Assembly (NCBI GenBank): GCA_016290135.1
Contig: JAEESW010000001.1
Coordinates: 1-55,564, forward strand
Origin: a bacterium
GTDB lineage: Bacteria; UBP6; UBA1177
Length of the DNA: 55,564 nucleotides
Reading direction: 5' to 3'
Position numbers and translations under genes: made by a program
Shown here: positions 43,427 to 52,543 of the stretch, piece after piece
Numbering within the stretch: position 1 is the first letter of the stretch
Layout: each line of letters begins with the position of its first letter
Notes under the pieces: generated by a model
Database searches by the model: none
What the model saw: the letters and a program-made list of their open reading frames with translations, nothing else
What the model was told of the DNA's origin: nothing

Positions 43427-44041
43427 TTAGTTCAAAAGTTGCGGAGCAAAAACGAACATCGAAACTTTAATGTCATTTTTCCGCGCGTCAAGAACTATTT
43501 TGTGCTTGTGTGAATAGTTGCCGTATTCTGCGAAAGTATTGATCTCCATTTTGCCGTCACGATCCGTCTTTACGACAAAAGGAATCGAATTCTTTCCCTT
43601 TTTCAGGCTGCCCGTCCACTGATGCGTCCGGGTGTTCCTGATATCTTCATTTGATGAAAGGAAGGAGACGCCGTCGCCGAGTTCAATGGAAAACTTAACG
43701 TTTTCAAGGTCTTCCGCTGCATCGTAAACAAGATTTATTGTGACAGGATCACCTTTTGCAACGACCGATTCAGAAATTTTTTCACCCGTCCCGCTTTCAG
43801 CAGGGTTTGAAAACAGGATCGCGAAAATTATTACGAAGATCGCTGCAACCGCCGCCGCCGCATATCTGGAGAATGCGATGAATCTGGTCTTTTTACACTT
43901 CTGAGCTGCAGCTTCTTCAAGCCTTGCATTGATCTTTCCGCGCAGTTCATCAGTGATCTCGTCATCCGATTTTCTGTAAGATCTCAGGAGTTTGCCGTAT
44001 TCTTCCGGCATTTTTTCAAAATTTTCTATTTTCTTTTCCAT
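43427..44041 (-). CDS. Anti-sigma-factor-like single-pass membrane protein
   Basis: A 204-residue protein with a charged cytoplasmic N-terminus (about 1-58), one transmembrane segment (YAAAAVAAIFVIIFAILF, about 60-78) and a periplasmic beta-sandwich (LVYDAAEDLENVKFSIELGD, GKNSIPFVVKT). This resembles membrane anti-sigma or zinc-finger-family regulators, but no cysteine zinc finger is visible and no ECF sigma gene lies next to it. The ATG at 44041 with GAGG upstream is preferred over a longer frame from 44062. Co-transcribed with the barrel gene. Confidence 0.6.
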   Translation of the reverse strand: MEKKIENFEKMPEEYGKLLRSYRKSDDEITDELRGKINARLEEAAAQKCKKTRFIAFSRYAAAAVAAIFVIIFAILFSNPAESGTGEKISESVVAKGDPVTINLVYDAAEDLENVKFSIELGDGVSFLSSNEDIRNTRTHQWTGSLKKGKNSIPFVVKTDRDGKMEINTFAEYGNYSHKHKIVLDARKNDIKVSMFVFAPQLLN

Positions 44042-44150
44042 AACGACCTCGACAAACAACACAGATGCGACCTGAAAATCGCCGGAAAGTTACATTTTTA
44101 TTTATTTTTTTATGTGTTTTTGCTAAAAAGCGCCGTTTTCGGAGGTTTTG

Positions 44151-45056
44151 ATGCTGAACAACAGGGAATGGGAGCTCATAAATTTGGCGAAAGGAGAGAA
44201 AAACGCGTTCATCGGGGACGACTGTGCAGTCTGGAACGAGAAAGGCCTTGTCGTAACTACCGATCATTTCTGCGAAAATGTCCATTTCGACCTCTCTTTC
44301 ATGCCGGCGGAGGCTGTCGGCTGGCGGCTCATGGCTGCGAATGCGAGCGACGTCATTTCGATGGGGTCTCGTCCGACACACTACCTTCTTAATATTGCGA
44401 TTCCGGACGGCGGTTTTGAAAACGCGAAAAAAATGATTGAAGGGATTCATAATTTTGCAGAGAAATACAGTATCGCGCTTTTGGGCGGAGACACTACCGC
44501 AGCCGAAAAATTCACCCTGGGCGTCACGATGTTCGGTGAAAAGCCCGAAAGACCGCTTCTCAGAAGCGCGGCAAGACCGGGAGATCTCGTCTGTCTCGCG
44601 GCCGAAACGGGGCTTTCGCTCTGCGGCTACAAAGCTCTTAAAAAAGGCATCGACGGTTTTGAAAAGTCGAAAGAACGTTTTCTCTACCCTGATCCTTTTT
44701 TGCATGTTCCAAATAATATCAATAAGTTGAATGCGGCAATCGACATAAGTGACTCTCTTCTGAGCGAACTCAGACTGCTTTGTGCGCTTTCGGGCGTTTC
44801 GATAGAGATCGATGCGGGGAAGATCCCTGTTAACAGAGAAGTCGCGCTTGGAAGCGAGCTGTTTTCGATACCGCTTTTCAACCTTCTTTTCGGGAGCGGA
44901 GAAGAGTTCATCCTGCTTTTTACGGCGGATCACAAGCCCGATAACGCTTTCGAGATCGGAAAAGTAACTGACAGACCGGGGCAGCAGCTTGAGATCATTT
45001 ATGAAGACCGCGTTGTTAACGCTGATTCAATTAAGCTTTTTTCTCATTTCGGCTGA
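44151..45056 (+). CDS. thiL: Thiamine-monophosphate kinase
   Basis: A 301-residue kinase that phosphorylates thiamine monophosphate to the diphosphate cofactor. Motifs are IGDDCAV, TTDHFCENVHFDL, the conserved WRLMAANASDVISMG, LLGGDTTAA, AIDISDSLLSEL and GSGEEFILLF. Length and order fit ThiL. A TTG at 44148 is open, but the ATG at 44151 with CGGAGG seven bases upstream is better. The last 56 bases also encode the start of the DUF192 protein in another frame. Confidence 0.94.
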   Translation: MLNNREWELINLAKGEKNAFIGDDCAVWNEKGLVVTTDHFCENVHFDLSFMPAEAVGWRLMAANASDVISMGSRPTHYLLNIAIPDGGFENAKKMIEGIHNFAEKYSIALLGGDTTAAEKFTLGVTMFGEKPERPLLRSAARPGDLVCLAAETGLSLCGYKALKKGIDGFEKSKERFLYPDPFLHVPNNINKLNAAIDISDSLLSELRLLCALSGVSIEIDAGKIPVNREVALGSELFSIPLFNLLFGSGEEFILLFTADHKPDNAFEIGKVTDRPGQQLEIIYEDRVVNADSIKLFSHFG

Positions 45057-45441
45057 GAATATCTGCGGCTATCCCAAAGAGGCTGCAGTCGAAGTGACTT
45101 CGGCGACAGGCGGAAAAAAGATCTTTTCCGCAGGAATCGCAGAAACTGACTCAGAACACGAAAAGGGGCTCATGTACTGCAAAAAAATGGAGAAAGATCA
45201 GGGGCTTTTCTTTATTTTCAACGACGACAGACAACGCTTTTTCTGGATGAAAAACACCACGATAGAGCTTGCGGTGATCTTCATCGACCGTGATTTCAAC
45301 GTCGTTGCGGTGCGGCGCGGCGTCCCGCTCAGCAAGACCACGCTTCCCAGCGTGAGACCGGTCAGATTCGTCCTTGAAGTGAACTGGGAAGTCGGAAGAT
45401 CGGTCCTTCCAGGCGATAAAATCAGACTGAAGATGCTGTGA
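45001..45441 (+). CDS. Exported DUF192-family protein
   Basis: A 146-residue protein. The DUF192 core is clear: EKGLMYCKKMEKDQGLFFIF, then FWMKNTTIELAVIFID, RGVPLSKTT, VRFVLEVNWE and GDKIRLKML. The ATG at 45001 gives a signal peptide (ALLTLIQLSFFLISA) encoded entirely inside the 3' end of thiL in another frame. A start at 44989 is also open but non-ATG. DUF192 proteins are small periplasmic proteins of unclear function, often with conserved Trp and Asp in the FWMK...FID block. Confidence 0.85.
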   Translation: MKTALLTLIQLSFFLISAENICGYPKEAAVEVTSATGGKKIFSAGIAETDSEHEKGLMYCKKMEKDQGLFFIFNDDRQRFFWMKNTTIELAVIFIDRDFNVVAVRRGVPLSKTTLPSVRPVRFVLEVNWEVGRSVLPGDKIRLKML

Positions 45442-45520
45442 GTCCCTTCACTAAAATTGAAAAAAATTTCATTGCAAATAAAATATCCCGCTTTTTGTCT
45501 GGTGCTTAGAGGTGTTCGTT

Positions 45521-46687
45521 ATGAAAAATGTGCTTTTTTTACTTATAATACTGTCTTTTCTGGCTGTTTCATGCGGAGAAACGACCGGGGAAAAGCCCGT
45601 AAACAGAGGGCTTGCAGGTTTTTTGGTCGAATTCGCCGAAGATTTCGACCTCGGAACTCCCGAGCACAGGATCGAAAATCCGAAAGACGGTATCGTCACG
45701 AAAATAAACATCACCGCGCTTGGCTACGACAAAAAACCGCTCTCTTCCTACAGCGGAGAAGTCGAGATCTCGCTTCTTTACGGTGAGAACGGCGCTGTTT
45801 CGAGGATAACGATGGAAAACGGATTCGCCGGTGATGTCGAAGTAAAAATGAGATACTGCCTTGACAACGACCGCGTCGTCGTGCAGGAAGTGAAAAAACG
45901 CGAAGGTGAAACGACCTATGAACCGACGGGCAAAATGGGCGTCTCGCCTGTTTTCTACACTAATGTCGCTACGATCTCGGCGATCCAGGGGACTGTCAAA
46001 GGGGCAAAGGGGAATCCTTCCGCTTTCAACAACCGCAACCTCACTTTGAAAGACAGGGAAATGGTCGTCATCGCGATCATCGAGGGCGGTTTCTACCTGC
46101 ATGAAGTCGGCGCTGAAGAGTATTCCTCGGTCTATATGTACACTTATTCGACGCCTTATGTCGACGATAATGTCGAAGAGTCGACCTCCCTTCCGGTCGG
46201 AGCTCTGATCGAAAGTGCGAACGGCTCTGTTTTTGAGTTTTTCGGCTTTACCGAGATGAGTTTCCCCACTTTTCATCCCGTTTACGAGGAGAAGGACGGG
46301 AAACGGACGCTCAAAGTCGACACGTCGCTCATTCCGGCACCGAAAGATATAGGCGGCATCCTTACCGACAACGATGAAATGGAGAAGTACGAAGCTTCTC
46401 TTGTAAAAGTCGAAAATGTTTCTGTCGACTGGTTCAACGCGGAGGATTCTTCCTATGTCGAATACTCGCAGTTTCCGCTGAAGACTTCGACCGGAGCAAG
46501 CATAATGGCGCAGACGCTCTACACTGCGCCGCTTTTCAATGCAGTCGCGGAAAAGCCGGCAGAGGGAAATGTCACCCACCACTACAACTTCACGGGGATC
46601 CTGAAGCAGCACACGAGCGCAAGACCTTCGACATGGATCATCGTGCCGCGTGACATGAACGATATCGAATGTTTGGACTGTAAATAA
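45521..46687 (+). CDS. Lipoprotein, OB-fold-like
   Basis: A 388-residue lipoprotein with lipobox LAVSC (residue 17). Residues 30-145 are a beta-rich region (TKINITALGYDKKPLSSYSG), followed by a module with ISAIQGTVKGAKG and VVIAIIEGGFYLHE that resembles the I-x-x-I-Q-x-G modules of the lipoprotein at 29693. It ends with CLDCK. AGAGGTG lies nine bases before the ATG at 45521. It is 15 bases upstream of the barrel gene, so the two are probably co-transcribed. Confidence 0.82.
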   Translation: MKNVLFLLIILSFLAVSCGETTGEKPVNRGLAGFLVEFAEDFDLGTPEHRIENPKDGIVTKINITALGYDKKPLSSYSGEVEISLLYGENGAVSRITMENGFAGDVEVKMRYCLDNDRVVVQEVKKREGETTYEPTGKMGVSPVFYTNVATISAIQGTVKGAKGNPSAFNNRNLTLKDREMVVIAIIEGGFYLHEVGAEEYSSVYMYTYSTPYVDDNVEESTSLPVGALIESANGSVFEFFGFTEMSFPTFHPVYEEKDGKRTLKVDTSLIPAPKDIGGILTDNDEMEKYEASLVKVENVSVDWFNAEDSSYVEYSQFPLKTSTGASIMAQTLYTAPLFNAVAEKPAEGNVTHHYNFTGILKQHTSARPSTWIIVPRDMNDIECLDCK

Positions 46688-46702
46688 TTTCGGAGAATTT
46701 TT

Positions 46703-48571
46703 ATGAAAAAAATCATTTTTTTGATTTCTCTTCTTTTCGTTTTTTCGCTTTTCGCTCAGGAAGCGCAGAATGAGGAAAACAATTCCGAAGCTCCTGCAGA
46801 AGAAACAGCTGAAGCCGCTCAGGATCAGGATGAAACCGCTCCTGCGAAGGCCGTTGATGACAAGATAACGGTCTCCAAGGAAGAGCTTGCGAAACTTGTC
46901 CGCGAGGCTGTGGCGGAAGAAATGGCGAAAAAAGAGGCTGAAAAGAAGGAAACTGAGGCGAAAAAGGAGCCGGAAGTTGCCGAAAACGCCGGAACGACCG
47001 CTGAAAAGCCGGCTGAAGAGAGCAAAGAAGAGGAGGTAAAGGAAGAACCGTCGAAAACGAGCGATTCCAACGGCCTCATCCAGACGAGCTACACAAAAAG
47101 CAGCATCGCGTTCATCATGGGCGACGACAACCTCCGCGACAATTCCCAGTATTCTCCGAAATGGGACATCGGTTCAAGATACGAATACGAAGATTTCGCC
47201 GACAGAGTCTACGGATACTCCAACAACGTGAAAAGCTCGACCAAACTTTCGCTTTTCCACGAAGAAAAAGGGTTCATTCCATACCTCACGGCGAGAATGT
47301 CGCTCTCTTTCGCGATGTATAACTCGGTCGATGCAATGTCGGACAAGCTCATCACGTCATTGAAAGAGGACAGATCTTTCCTTGAGATCGATTTCCGCCA
47401 TCCGACGAAGCACAGATTCAACATCACGCTTTATCCGTATAATGCGGACAACATCGCAATAGGCAGCATCCGCGGTCTCCGCTGGGGCGGCAACGCTTCG
47501 GTATGGCCTCAGAGCGATTCGTCTCCTGTTCCGGGATTCCAGGTCCTTTACGGATACTCCGATTTTTCGATATACTTCGGCTTCAAAGCTCACGCTCAGT
47601 CGAAAACAGACAAACTTTCGACAGAGATCGTTCCGAAAGAGACTGTCTACGGATTTTTCGGCGGTCTTACCTACAACAACAAGGATCTCGGACTTAAGGC
47701 GAGCCTCCAGGGCGCTTTCATCGACAAAGGCGACAATGTCAACATTTCCGACATGATGCTTCAGGATCCGAAAGATGACACCATCAAGTCTTACGGCATC
47801 GATGCATATATCGAATACAACAACGGCTCGCGTTTCGGTGATCCTCTCGGCATCAACTCCTACGCCGACGGGACATGGGTGCGCCCTGACTACACATCTA
47901 ATATTTCGTGGAGGATCCGCGGCGAATATCTCTTCCAGAACGAACGCCTTCAGAATGCAGACTATCTTGCGTCACCGAAAGGCGAAGCAAAACCGATAAC
48001 CGACGACTACTTTGCTCACGGTGCTGCGGTGGATCTCGGATTCCGCTGGAAAGGGCTCAGAACGATGTTCCTTTACAGTTTCCGCGACCTTTCGTTCATG
48101 ACTTTTGATGCTCCTGGCGTAAACCCGTGGACAACGATACCGAGTGAAGCGCAGCAGACCCCTGAGCACATGTTCACCGTTTCGGCCGACTACTTTGTCT
48201 GGAACTTCTGGTTCGGAGCAAGTTTCGGCTACAAGATCCCGGCGACCTACACAGTCAGAGACGAAAACGGCCGCAAAAACACGATGGTCATCCGCGAAAG
48301 ACTCTCGACCGACGCTGTCAGCACAGCATTCGACAGAACGAGAGAAATGCTTCCCACCGGCAGAGACGCACTCGACATCTTCTTTGTCAAAGCCGACATC
48401 AAATACCAGTTCAGCGATTCGTTCACAGCGATGCTTGAATACTCGTTCACCCGCGACCACAACCGCCAGAGGATGGTGGCGCAGGAAGACGGCACATACA
48501 AAAGCGAATCCGATGTTATCGAAGTAATGGATGTTCACGGACTTATGTTCCTTGTTGAAGGAAGATTCTGA
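46703..48571 (+). CDS. Outer-membrane beta-barrel protein with coiled-coil N-terminus
   Basis: A 622-residue exported barrel protein. The signal peptide cuts after SLFA (about residue 18). Residues 20-125 are Glu/Lys/Ala-rich with a predicted coiled-coil (SKEELAKLVREAVAEEMAKK). From about 133 to the end, amphipathic strands rich in Tyr, Phe and Trp (LFHEEKGFIPYLTARMSLSF, FLYSFRDLSFMTFD) end in VEGRF, with a terminal Phe. It looks like a porin-type barrel with an N-terminal periplasmic helix. Substrate unknown. Lies 15 bases before capE. Confidence 0.85.
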   Translation: MKKIIFLISLLFVFSLFAQEAQNEENNSEAPAEETAEAAQDQDETAPAKAVDDKITVSKEELAKLVREAVAEEMAKKEAEKKETEAKKEPEVAENAGTTAEKPAEESKEEEVKEEPSKTSDSNGLIQTSYTKSSIAFIMGDDNLRDNSQYSPKWDIGSRYEYEDFADRVYGYSNNVKSSTKLSLFHEEKGFIPYLTARMSLSFAMYNSVDAMSDKLITSLKEDRSFLEIDFRHPTKHRFNITLYPYNADNIAIGSIRGLRWGGNASVWPQSDSSPVPGFQVLYGYSDFSIYFGFKAHAQSKTDKLSTEIVPKETVYGFFGGLTYNNKDLGLKASLQGAFIDKGDNVNISDMMLQDPKDDTIKSYGIDAYIEYNNGSRFGDPLGINSYADGTWVRPDYTSNISWRIRGEYLFQNERLQNADYLASPKGEAKPITDDYFAHGAAVDLGFRWKGLRTMFLYSFRDLSFMTFDAPGVNPWTTIPSEAQQTPEHMFTVSADYFVWNFWFGASFGYKIPATYTVRDENGRKNTMVIRERLSTDAVSTAFDRTREMLPTGRDALDIFFVKADIKYQFSDSFTAMLEYSFTRDHNRQRMVAQEDGTYKSESDVIEVMDVHGLMFLVEGRF

Positions 48572-48586
48572 TAGAGGAGGGTATTT

Positions 48587-49633
48587 ATGAGCGCATTCAG
48601 CGGTGCTACACTGATGATTACGGGCGGAACAGGCTCGTTCGGAAACACTGTCCTTAAACATTTTTTGACTTCTGATATCGCACAGATCCGCATTTTTTCC
48701 CGCGACGAGAAAAAGCAGGACGATATGCGCCACGATCTTCAGGCTAAATATCCGGAACACGCGAAAAAGGTGAAATTCTTTGTAGGCGATGTCCGCGATC
48801 CGCGTTCTATTGCCGATGCGATGCCGGGTGTCGACTATATTTTCCACGCAGCGGCTTTGAAACAGGTGCCGTCCTGCGAATTTTTCCCGATGCAGGCAGT
48901 AAAGACCAATGTCGAAGGGACTGACAACATGCTTCATGCGGCGATAAGTGCCGGTGTAAAGCGTGTCGTCTGCCTCAGCACGGACAAGGCGGCATACCCG
49001 ATAAACGCGATGGGAATAAGCAAGGCTATGATGGAGCACGTCATCACGGCAAACGCAAGGGTCGCCGCGGATAAAGGCGGGACGGTCATCTGCTGCACTC
49101 GTTACGGAAATGTAATGTGCAGCCGCGGTTCGGTGATCCCTCTTTTCATCGACCAGATCCACGCGGGAAATCCGATAACGATAACCGATCCCAACATGAC
49201 GCGTTTCCTCATGAATCTTGATGAAGCGGTCGAGCTTGTCCGTTTTGCTTTCGAACACGCAAATCCTGGCGATCTCTTCATTCAAAAAGCCGATGCTTCA
49301 ACTATCGGAGACCTGGCGAAAGCTGTTCAGAAACTTTTCGGAGATACCGGCACGAACATCATCGGAACAAGGCATGGCGAAAAACTTTATGAGACCCTCA
49401 TGACAAGAGAGGAAAGGCTCCGTTCCGAAGATATGGGAAAATATTTCCGCGTCGCTGCCGACAACAGAGACCTCAACTACGACAAATTCTTCGTCAAAGG
49501 CGAAGTCCACACGATGGCTGACGAGGCTTACACGAGCCACAACACGACGAGGCTCGATGTCGAAGGCACTGTCGAAAAGATAAAGACAGCTGACTATGTC
49601 AAAGAGGAACTTCTGGGCATCCGCCACAGCTAA
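48587..49633 (+). CDS. capE: UDP-N-acetylglucosamine 4,6-dehydratase/5-epimerase (CapE-type)
   Basis: A 348-residue SDR enzyme that starts UDP-L-FucNAc-type sugar synthesis from UDP-GlcNAc. The Rossmann motif is ITGGTGSFGNTVL, followed by RIFSRDEKKQDDMRHDL (strongly conserved in CapE/WbjB/FnlA) and the catalytic STDKAAYPINAMGISKAM, where the usual Tyr is replaced by Met as in this subfamily. GGAGGG precedes the start. It heads a capE-capF-capG order identical to known serotype-sugar operons. Confidence 0.93.
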   Translation: MSAFSGATLMITGGTGSFGNTVLKHFLTSDIAQIRIFSRDEKKQDDMRHDLQAKYPEHAKKVKFFVGDVRDPRSIADAMPGVDYIFHAAALKQVPSCEFFPMQAVKTNVEGTDNMLHAAISAGVKRVVCLSTDKAAYPINAMGISKAMMEHVITANARVAADKGGTVICCTRYGNVMCSRGSVIPLFIDQIHAGNPITITDPNMTRFLMNLDEAVELVRFAFEHANPGDLFIQKADASTIGDLAKAVQKLFGDTGTNIIGTRHGEKLYETLMTREERLRSEDMGKYFRVAADNRDLNYDKFFVKGEVHTMADEAYTSHNTTRLDVEGTVEKIKTADYVKEELLGIRHS

Positions 49634-49643
49634 AGAGGCTTTT

Positions 49644-50885
49644 ATGAACATTCTTGTTACCGGGGCGGCGGGTTTCGCAGGCCGCAACTTGGTCGAAAAT
49701 CTCAAAAACATCCGCGATGGCAAAAACAGAACGAGACCCTCTCTTTCGATAGGAGAGATCTTTGAATACGACATCACGAACACCGCGTCAGAGCTTGACG
49801 AGTGGTGCAAAAAAGCAGATTTCGTCTTCAATCTTGCAGGTGTAAACAGGCCGAAAGATCCCGCAGAATTCAGAGAGGGAAATTTCGGTTTCGCTTCGAC
49901 TCTGCTTGAAACTCTTAAAAAGCACAAAAATTTGTCTCCCGTCATGCTTTCAAGTTCGCTTCAGGCTACATTGGCAGGGCGTTTCGGCACTTCGGAATAC
50001 GGCCTCAGCAAAAAAGCGGGAGAGGAACTTTTCTTCGATTACGCCAAAGAGACCGGGGCAAAAGTTTATGTTTACCGTTTTCCGAATCTCGTCGGAAAGT
50101 GGGTTAGACCCAACTACAACAGCGCTGTAGGAACCTTCTGCAACAATATCGCAAACGATTTTCCGATAACGGTGAACGATCCGAGCGTGGTTCTTGAAAT
50201 GCTTTTTATTGACGATCTTATCGACGAGATGCTTGATGCGATGGAGGGTCATCCGCACAGATGCGACTATCCCGCGGTTGGAGAAGTCGTTGACGGCGTT
50301 GAATTTGACGGGCTTACTCCGGTTTGGCGGGAAAGCGGCAGATACTGCGGTGCGCCGGTCACGCACAAAGCGACACTGGGTCACATCGTTGAATGTCTCA
50401 ACAGATTCCATGACCAGCCGCGAACCCTGATGATGCCTGAAATTGCGCCGGATAGTTTCGAGAAAAAGCTCTATTCGATGTATCTCAGTTATCTTCCGAA
50501 AGAAAAAGTTGCGTTTGATCTAAAGATGAACTGCGACGACAGGGGAAGTTTCACTGAACTTTTGAAAACTTCCAATCACGGTCAGTTTTCGGTAAATATC
50601 AGCAAACCCGGCATCACAAAAGGGGAGCACTGGCACAATACGAAATGGGAATTTTTCATCGTCGTGAGCGGACACGGACTTATTCAGGAACGTAAAATCG
50701 GAACTGACGAAGTGATAGAATTCGAGGTGAGCGGAGACAAAATTCAGGCTGTTCACATGCTTCCGGGATATACCCACAACATAATCAACCTTTCAAAAAC
50801 TGAGAATTTGGTAACTTTGATGTGGGCGAATGAGACTTTCGACCCAAGTCATCCAGATACATTTTTTGAAAAAGTCGTGAAATAG
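49644..50885 (+). CDS. capF: CapF-type bifunctional reductase with cupin domain
   Basis: A 413-residue enzyme with an N-terminal SDR reductase (ILVTGAAGFAGRNLV; YGLSKKAGEELF with Tyr-xxx-Lys) and a C-terminal cupin (about 300-410; SKPGITKGEHWHNTKWEFF with metal-binding His/Glu). This is the domain architecture of CapF/FnlB, which turns the CapE product into UDP-6-deoxy-talose-type intermediates. The ATG at 49644 with AAAGAGG upstream is chosen; the frame is open into capE, which explains a longer possible start. Confidence 0.92.
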   Translation: MNILVTGAAGFAGRNLVENLKNIRDGKNRTRPSLSIGEIFEYDITNTASELDEWCKKADFVFNLAGVNRPKDPAEFREGNFGFASTLLETLKKHKNLSPVMLSSSLQATLAGRFGTSEYGLSKKAGEELFFDYAKETGAKVYVYRFPNLVGKWVRPNYNSAVGTFCNNIANDFPITVNDPSVVLEMLFIDDLIDEMLDAMEGHPHRCDYPAVGEVVDGVEFDGLTPVWRESGRYCGAPVTHKATLGHIVECLNRFHDQPRTLMMPEIAPDSFEKKLYSMYLSYLPKEKVAFDLKMNCDDRGSFTELLKTSNHGQFSVNISKPGITKGEHWHNTKWEFFIVVSGHGLIQERKIGTDEVIEFEVSGDKIQAVHMLPGYTHNIINLSKTENLVTLMWANETFDPSHPDTFFEKVVK

Positions 50886-50894
50886 GAGAGAAGA

Positions 50895-52061
50895 ATGGCA
50901 AACTGGAAAAACAACGGAAAACTGAAACTTCTGATAATCGTAGGCACGAGGCCTGAGATCATCCGCCTTGCCGCAGTCATCAAAAAGTGCAGAAAGTATT
51001 TTGATACGATCCTTGCTCACACCGGTCAGAACTACGATTACAACCTGAACGGCGTCTTTTTTCACGACCTCGAACTTGATGATCCCGAAGTTTACATGGA
51101 TGCAGTCGGTGAAAACTTGGGACAGACGATGGGGAACATCATCGCGAAAAGTTACGAACTCATGGTCGAACTTAGTCCTGATGCAGTTCTCGTTCTCGGT
51201 GATACAAACAGCTGCCTTTCGGTTATCGGTGCGAAACGCCTGCATATCCCGATATTCCACATGGAAGCGGGCAACAGATGTAAGGACGAATGCCTTCCCG
51301 AGGAGACGAACCGCCGCATTGTGGACATCATTTCCGACGTGAACATGGCTTATTCCGAGCACGCGAGACGTTATCTTGCCGACTGCGGTCTGCCGAAGGA
51401 ACGCACTTATGTCACCGGTTCTCCGATGGCAGAAGTTCTCCACGACAATCTGAAAAAAATCGAAGCATCCGACATTCACGAAAAACTCGGCCTTGAAAAA
51501 GGAAAATACATTCTTCTTTCGGCCCACAGAGAGGAGAATATCGATACCGAAAAGAATTTCACGAGCCTTTTCAGTGCAATAAACGCGATGGCTGAAAAAT
51601 ATGACATGCCGGTTCTTTACAGCTGTCATCCGAGAAGCCGCAAAAGACTTGAGGCGAGCGGATTCAAGCTCGACAGACGCGTGATTCAGCACGAGCCGCT
51701 CGGCTTCCACGACTACAACTCTTTGCAGATGAACGCTTTCTGCGTAGTTTCGGATTCAGGAACTCTACCCGAAGAAAGCAGCTTTTTCACTTCGGTCGGA
51801 CACCCCTTCCCTGCAGTCTGCATCAGGACTTCGACCGAACGCCCCGAAGCTCTCGACAAAGCGTGCTTCATCCTTTCCGGCATTGATTCAAAAGGACTTT
51901 TGCAGGCGGTCGATACCGCAGTCGAAATGGTGAAGAACGAGAAAAACGGCGGCGCGATCCCCGTTCCTGACTACACCGACGAAAACGTCTCCGACAAAGT
52001 CGTAAAAATAATCCAGAGCTACACCGGCATCGTCAACAGAATGGTGTGGAGGAAATCATAA
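50895..52061 (+). CDS. capG: UDP-sugar 2-epimerase (CapG/WbjD-type)
   Basis: A 388-residue non-hydrolysing UDP-GlcNAc 2-epimerase-family enzyme that completes UDP-L-FucNAc. Motifs are IIVGTRPEIIRLA, HTGQNYDYNLNGVFF, VLVLGDTNSCLS, HMEAGNRC, EETNRRIVD, SAHREENI, SCHPRSRKRL and SDSGTLPEESSFF (substrate phosphate loop). GGAGAG lies before the start nine bases after capF. Its 3' end lies against a repeat-rich patch that contains broken genes. Confidence 0.94.
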   Translation: MANWKNNGKLKLLIIVGTRPEIIRLAAVIKKCRKYFDTILAHTGQNYDYNLNGVFFHDLELDDPEVYMDAVGENLGQTMGNIIAKSYELMVELSPDAVLVLGDTNSCLSVIGAKRLHIPIFHMEAGNRCKDECLPEETNRRIVDIISDVNMAYSEHARRYLADCGLPKERTYVTGSPMAEVLHDNLKKIEASDIHEKLGLEKGKYILLSAHREENIDTEKNFTSLFSAINAMAEKYDMPVLYSCHPRSRKRLEASGFKLDRRVIQHEPLGFHDYNSLQMNAFCVVSDSGTLPEESSFFTSVGHPFPAVCIRTSTERPEALDKACFILSGIDSKGLLQAVDTAVEMVKNEKNGGAIPVPDYTDENVSDKVVKIIQSYTGIVNRMVWRKS

Positions 52062-52488
52062 AAAGCAGCCCTCTCCGGTCGATTACGACCACCTCCCCCT
52101 GAGTGGGAGGCAAGCTTGGCTCGCCCTTAAGGGAGAGCTGGCTCGCAGAGCCTGAGAGGGGTTCTTCACGAAGTGACTGAGAGGGGTTCTTCAGCACCCC
52201 CTGTTCCGTAAAGGCATACGGTGGGCGACGCAGACCCATTTTATCAGAATTGGAAGTCGCAAAATGCGACCTCCAATTTTCGAATTCCGTTTTTGTAAGT
52301 TGAAAACAGAATTCTTTCGGAAAGCGCTCTATATTTCGTTTTACCTGCTCATTAAGACGCTTTGTTTCTACACAGTAAAATTCAGCCAAGTCGCGGTCGA
52401 GCATCACCTGTTGTCCTCGAATAACCAGAATTTTACTTTCAATATCTGTTTTTATTTGGTCATCATTGTTGATTATAATTTCATTCAC
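52033..52488 (-). pseudogene. ORF6N-domain regulator, 3' end replaced by repeat sequence
   Basis: The first about 97 residues match the ORF6N phage-type DNA-binding domain (VIRGQQVMLDRDLAEFYCV, NEQVKRNIERFPKEFCFQL, GLRRPPYAFTEQGV). At TEQGV, near 52195, the reading continues into repeat-derived LKNPSQSLREEPLSGSAS and overlaps the end of capG in antisense. Normal family members continue with SxxLxS-type helices, so the gene is truncated by the repeat. A weak promoter (TTTCGA, 17 bases, TATAAT at 52515-52520) lies upstream. Probably inactive or expressing only the domain. Confidence 0.7.
52062..52195. repeat. Dispersed-type hairpin repeat inserted in ORF6N gene
   Basis: It contains CCTCCC (52092-52097) paired with GGGAGG (52105-52110), a CCCTTAAGGG palindrome, and the 17-base direct repeat CTGAGAGGGGTTCTTCA at 52152-52168 and 52177-52193 (period 25). 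It resembles the short non-coding palindromic repeats scattered in many anaerobe genomes. A related stretch (CCTCTCCAGTGTGGCGAGGGGG) starts near 52679. Confidence 0.6.
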
Positions 52489-52514
52489 AATATTCTTTCC
52501 TCAACAAACAAACT

Positions 52515-52543
52515 ATTATAGTGTTTGAATAATAATATCGAAA
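52515..52543 (-). promoter_or_regulatory. Weak predicted promoter of the ORF6N fragment
   Basis: Reverse strand: TATAAT (52515-52520), 17 bases, TTTCGA (52538-52543). The flanking 52490-52620 region is AT-rich and holds no gene that I can support. Confidence 0.35.

Noticed and set aside
52034-52194. Genuine C-terminal domain of the ORF6N protein
   Set aside because: The reading is low-complexity repeat translation (EEPLSGSASQLSLKGEPS) matching palindromic DNA, not a folded domain.
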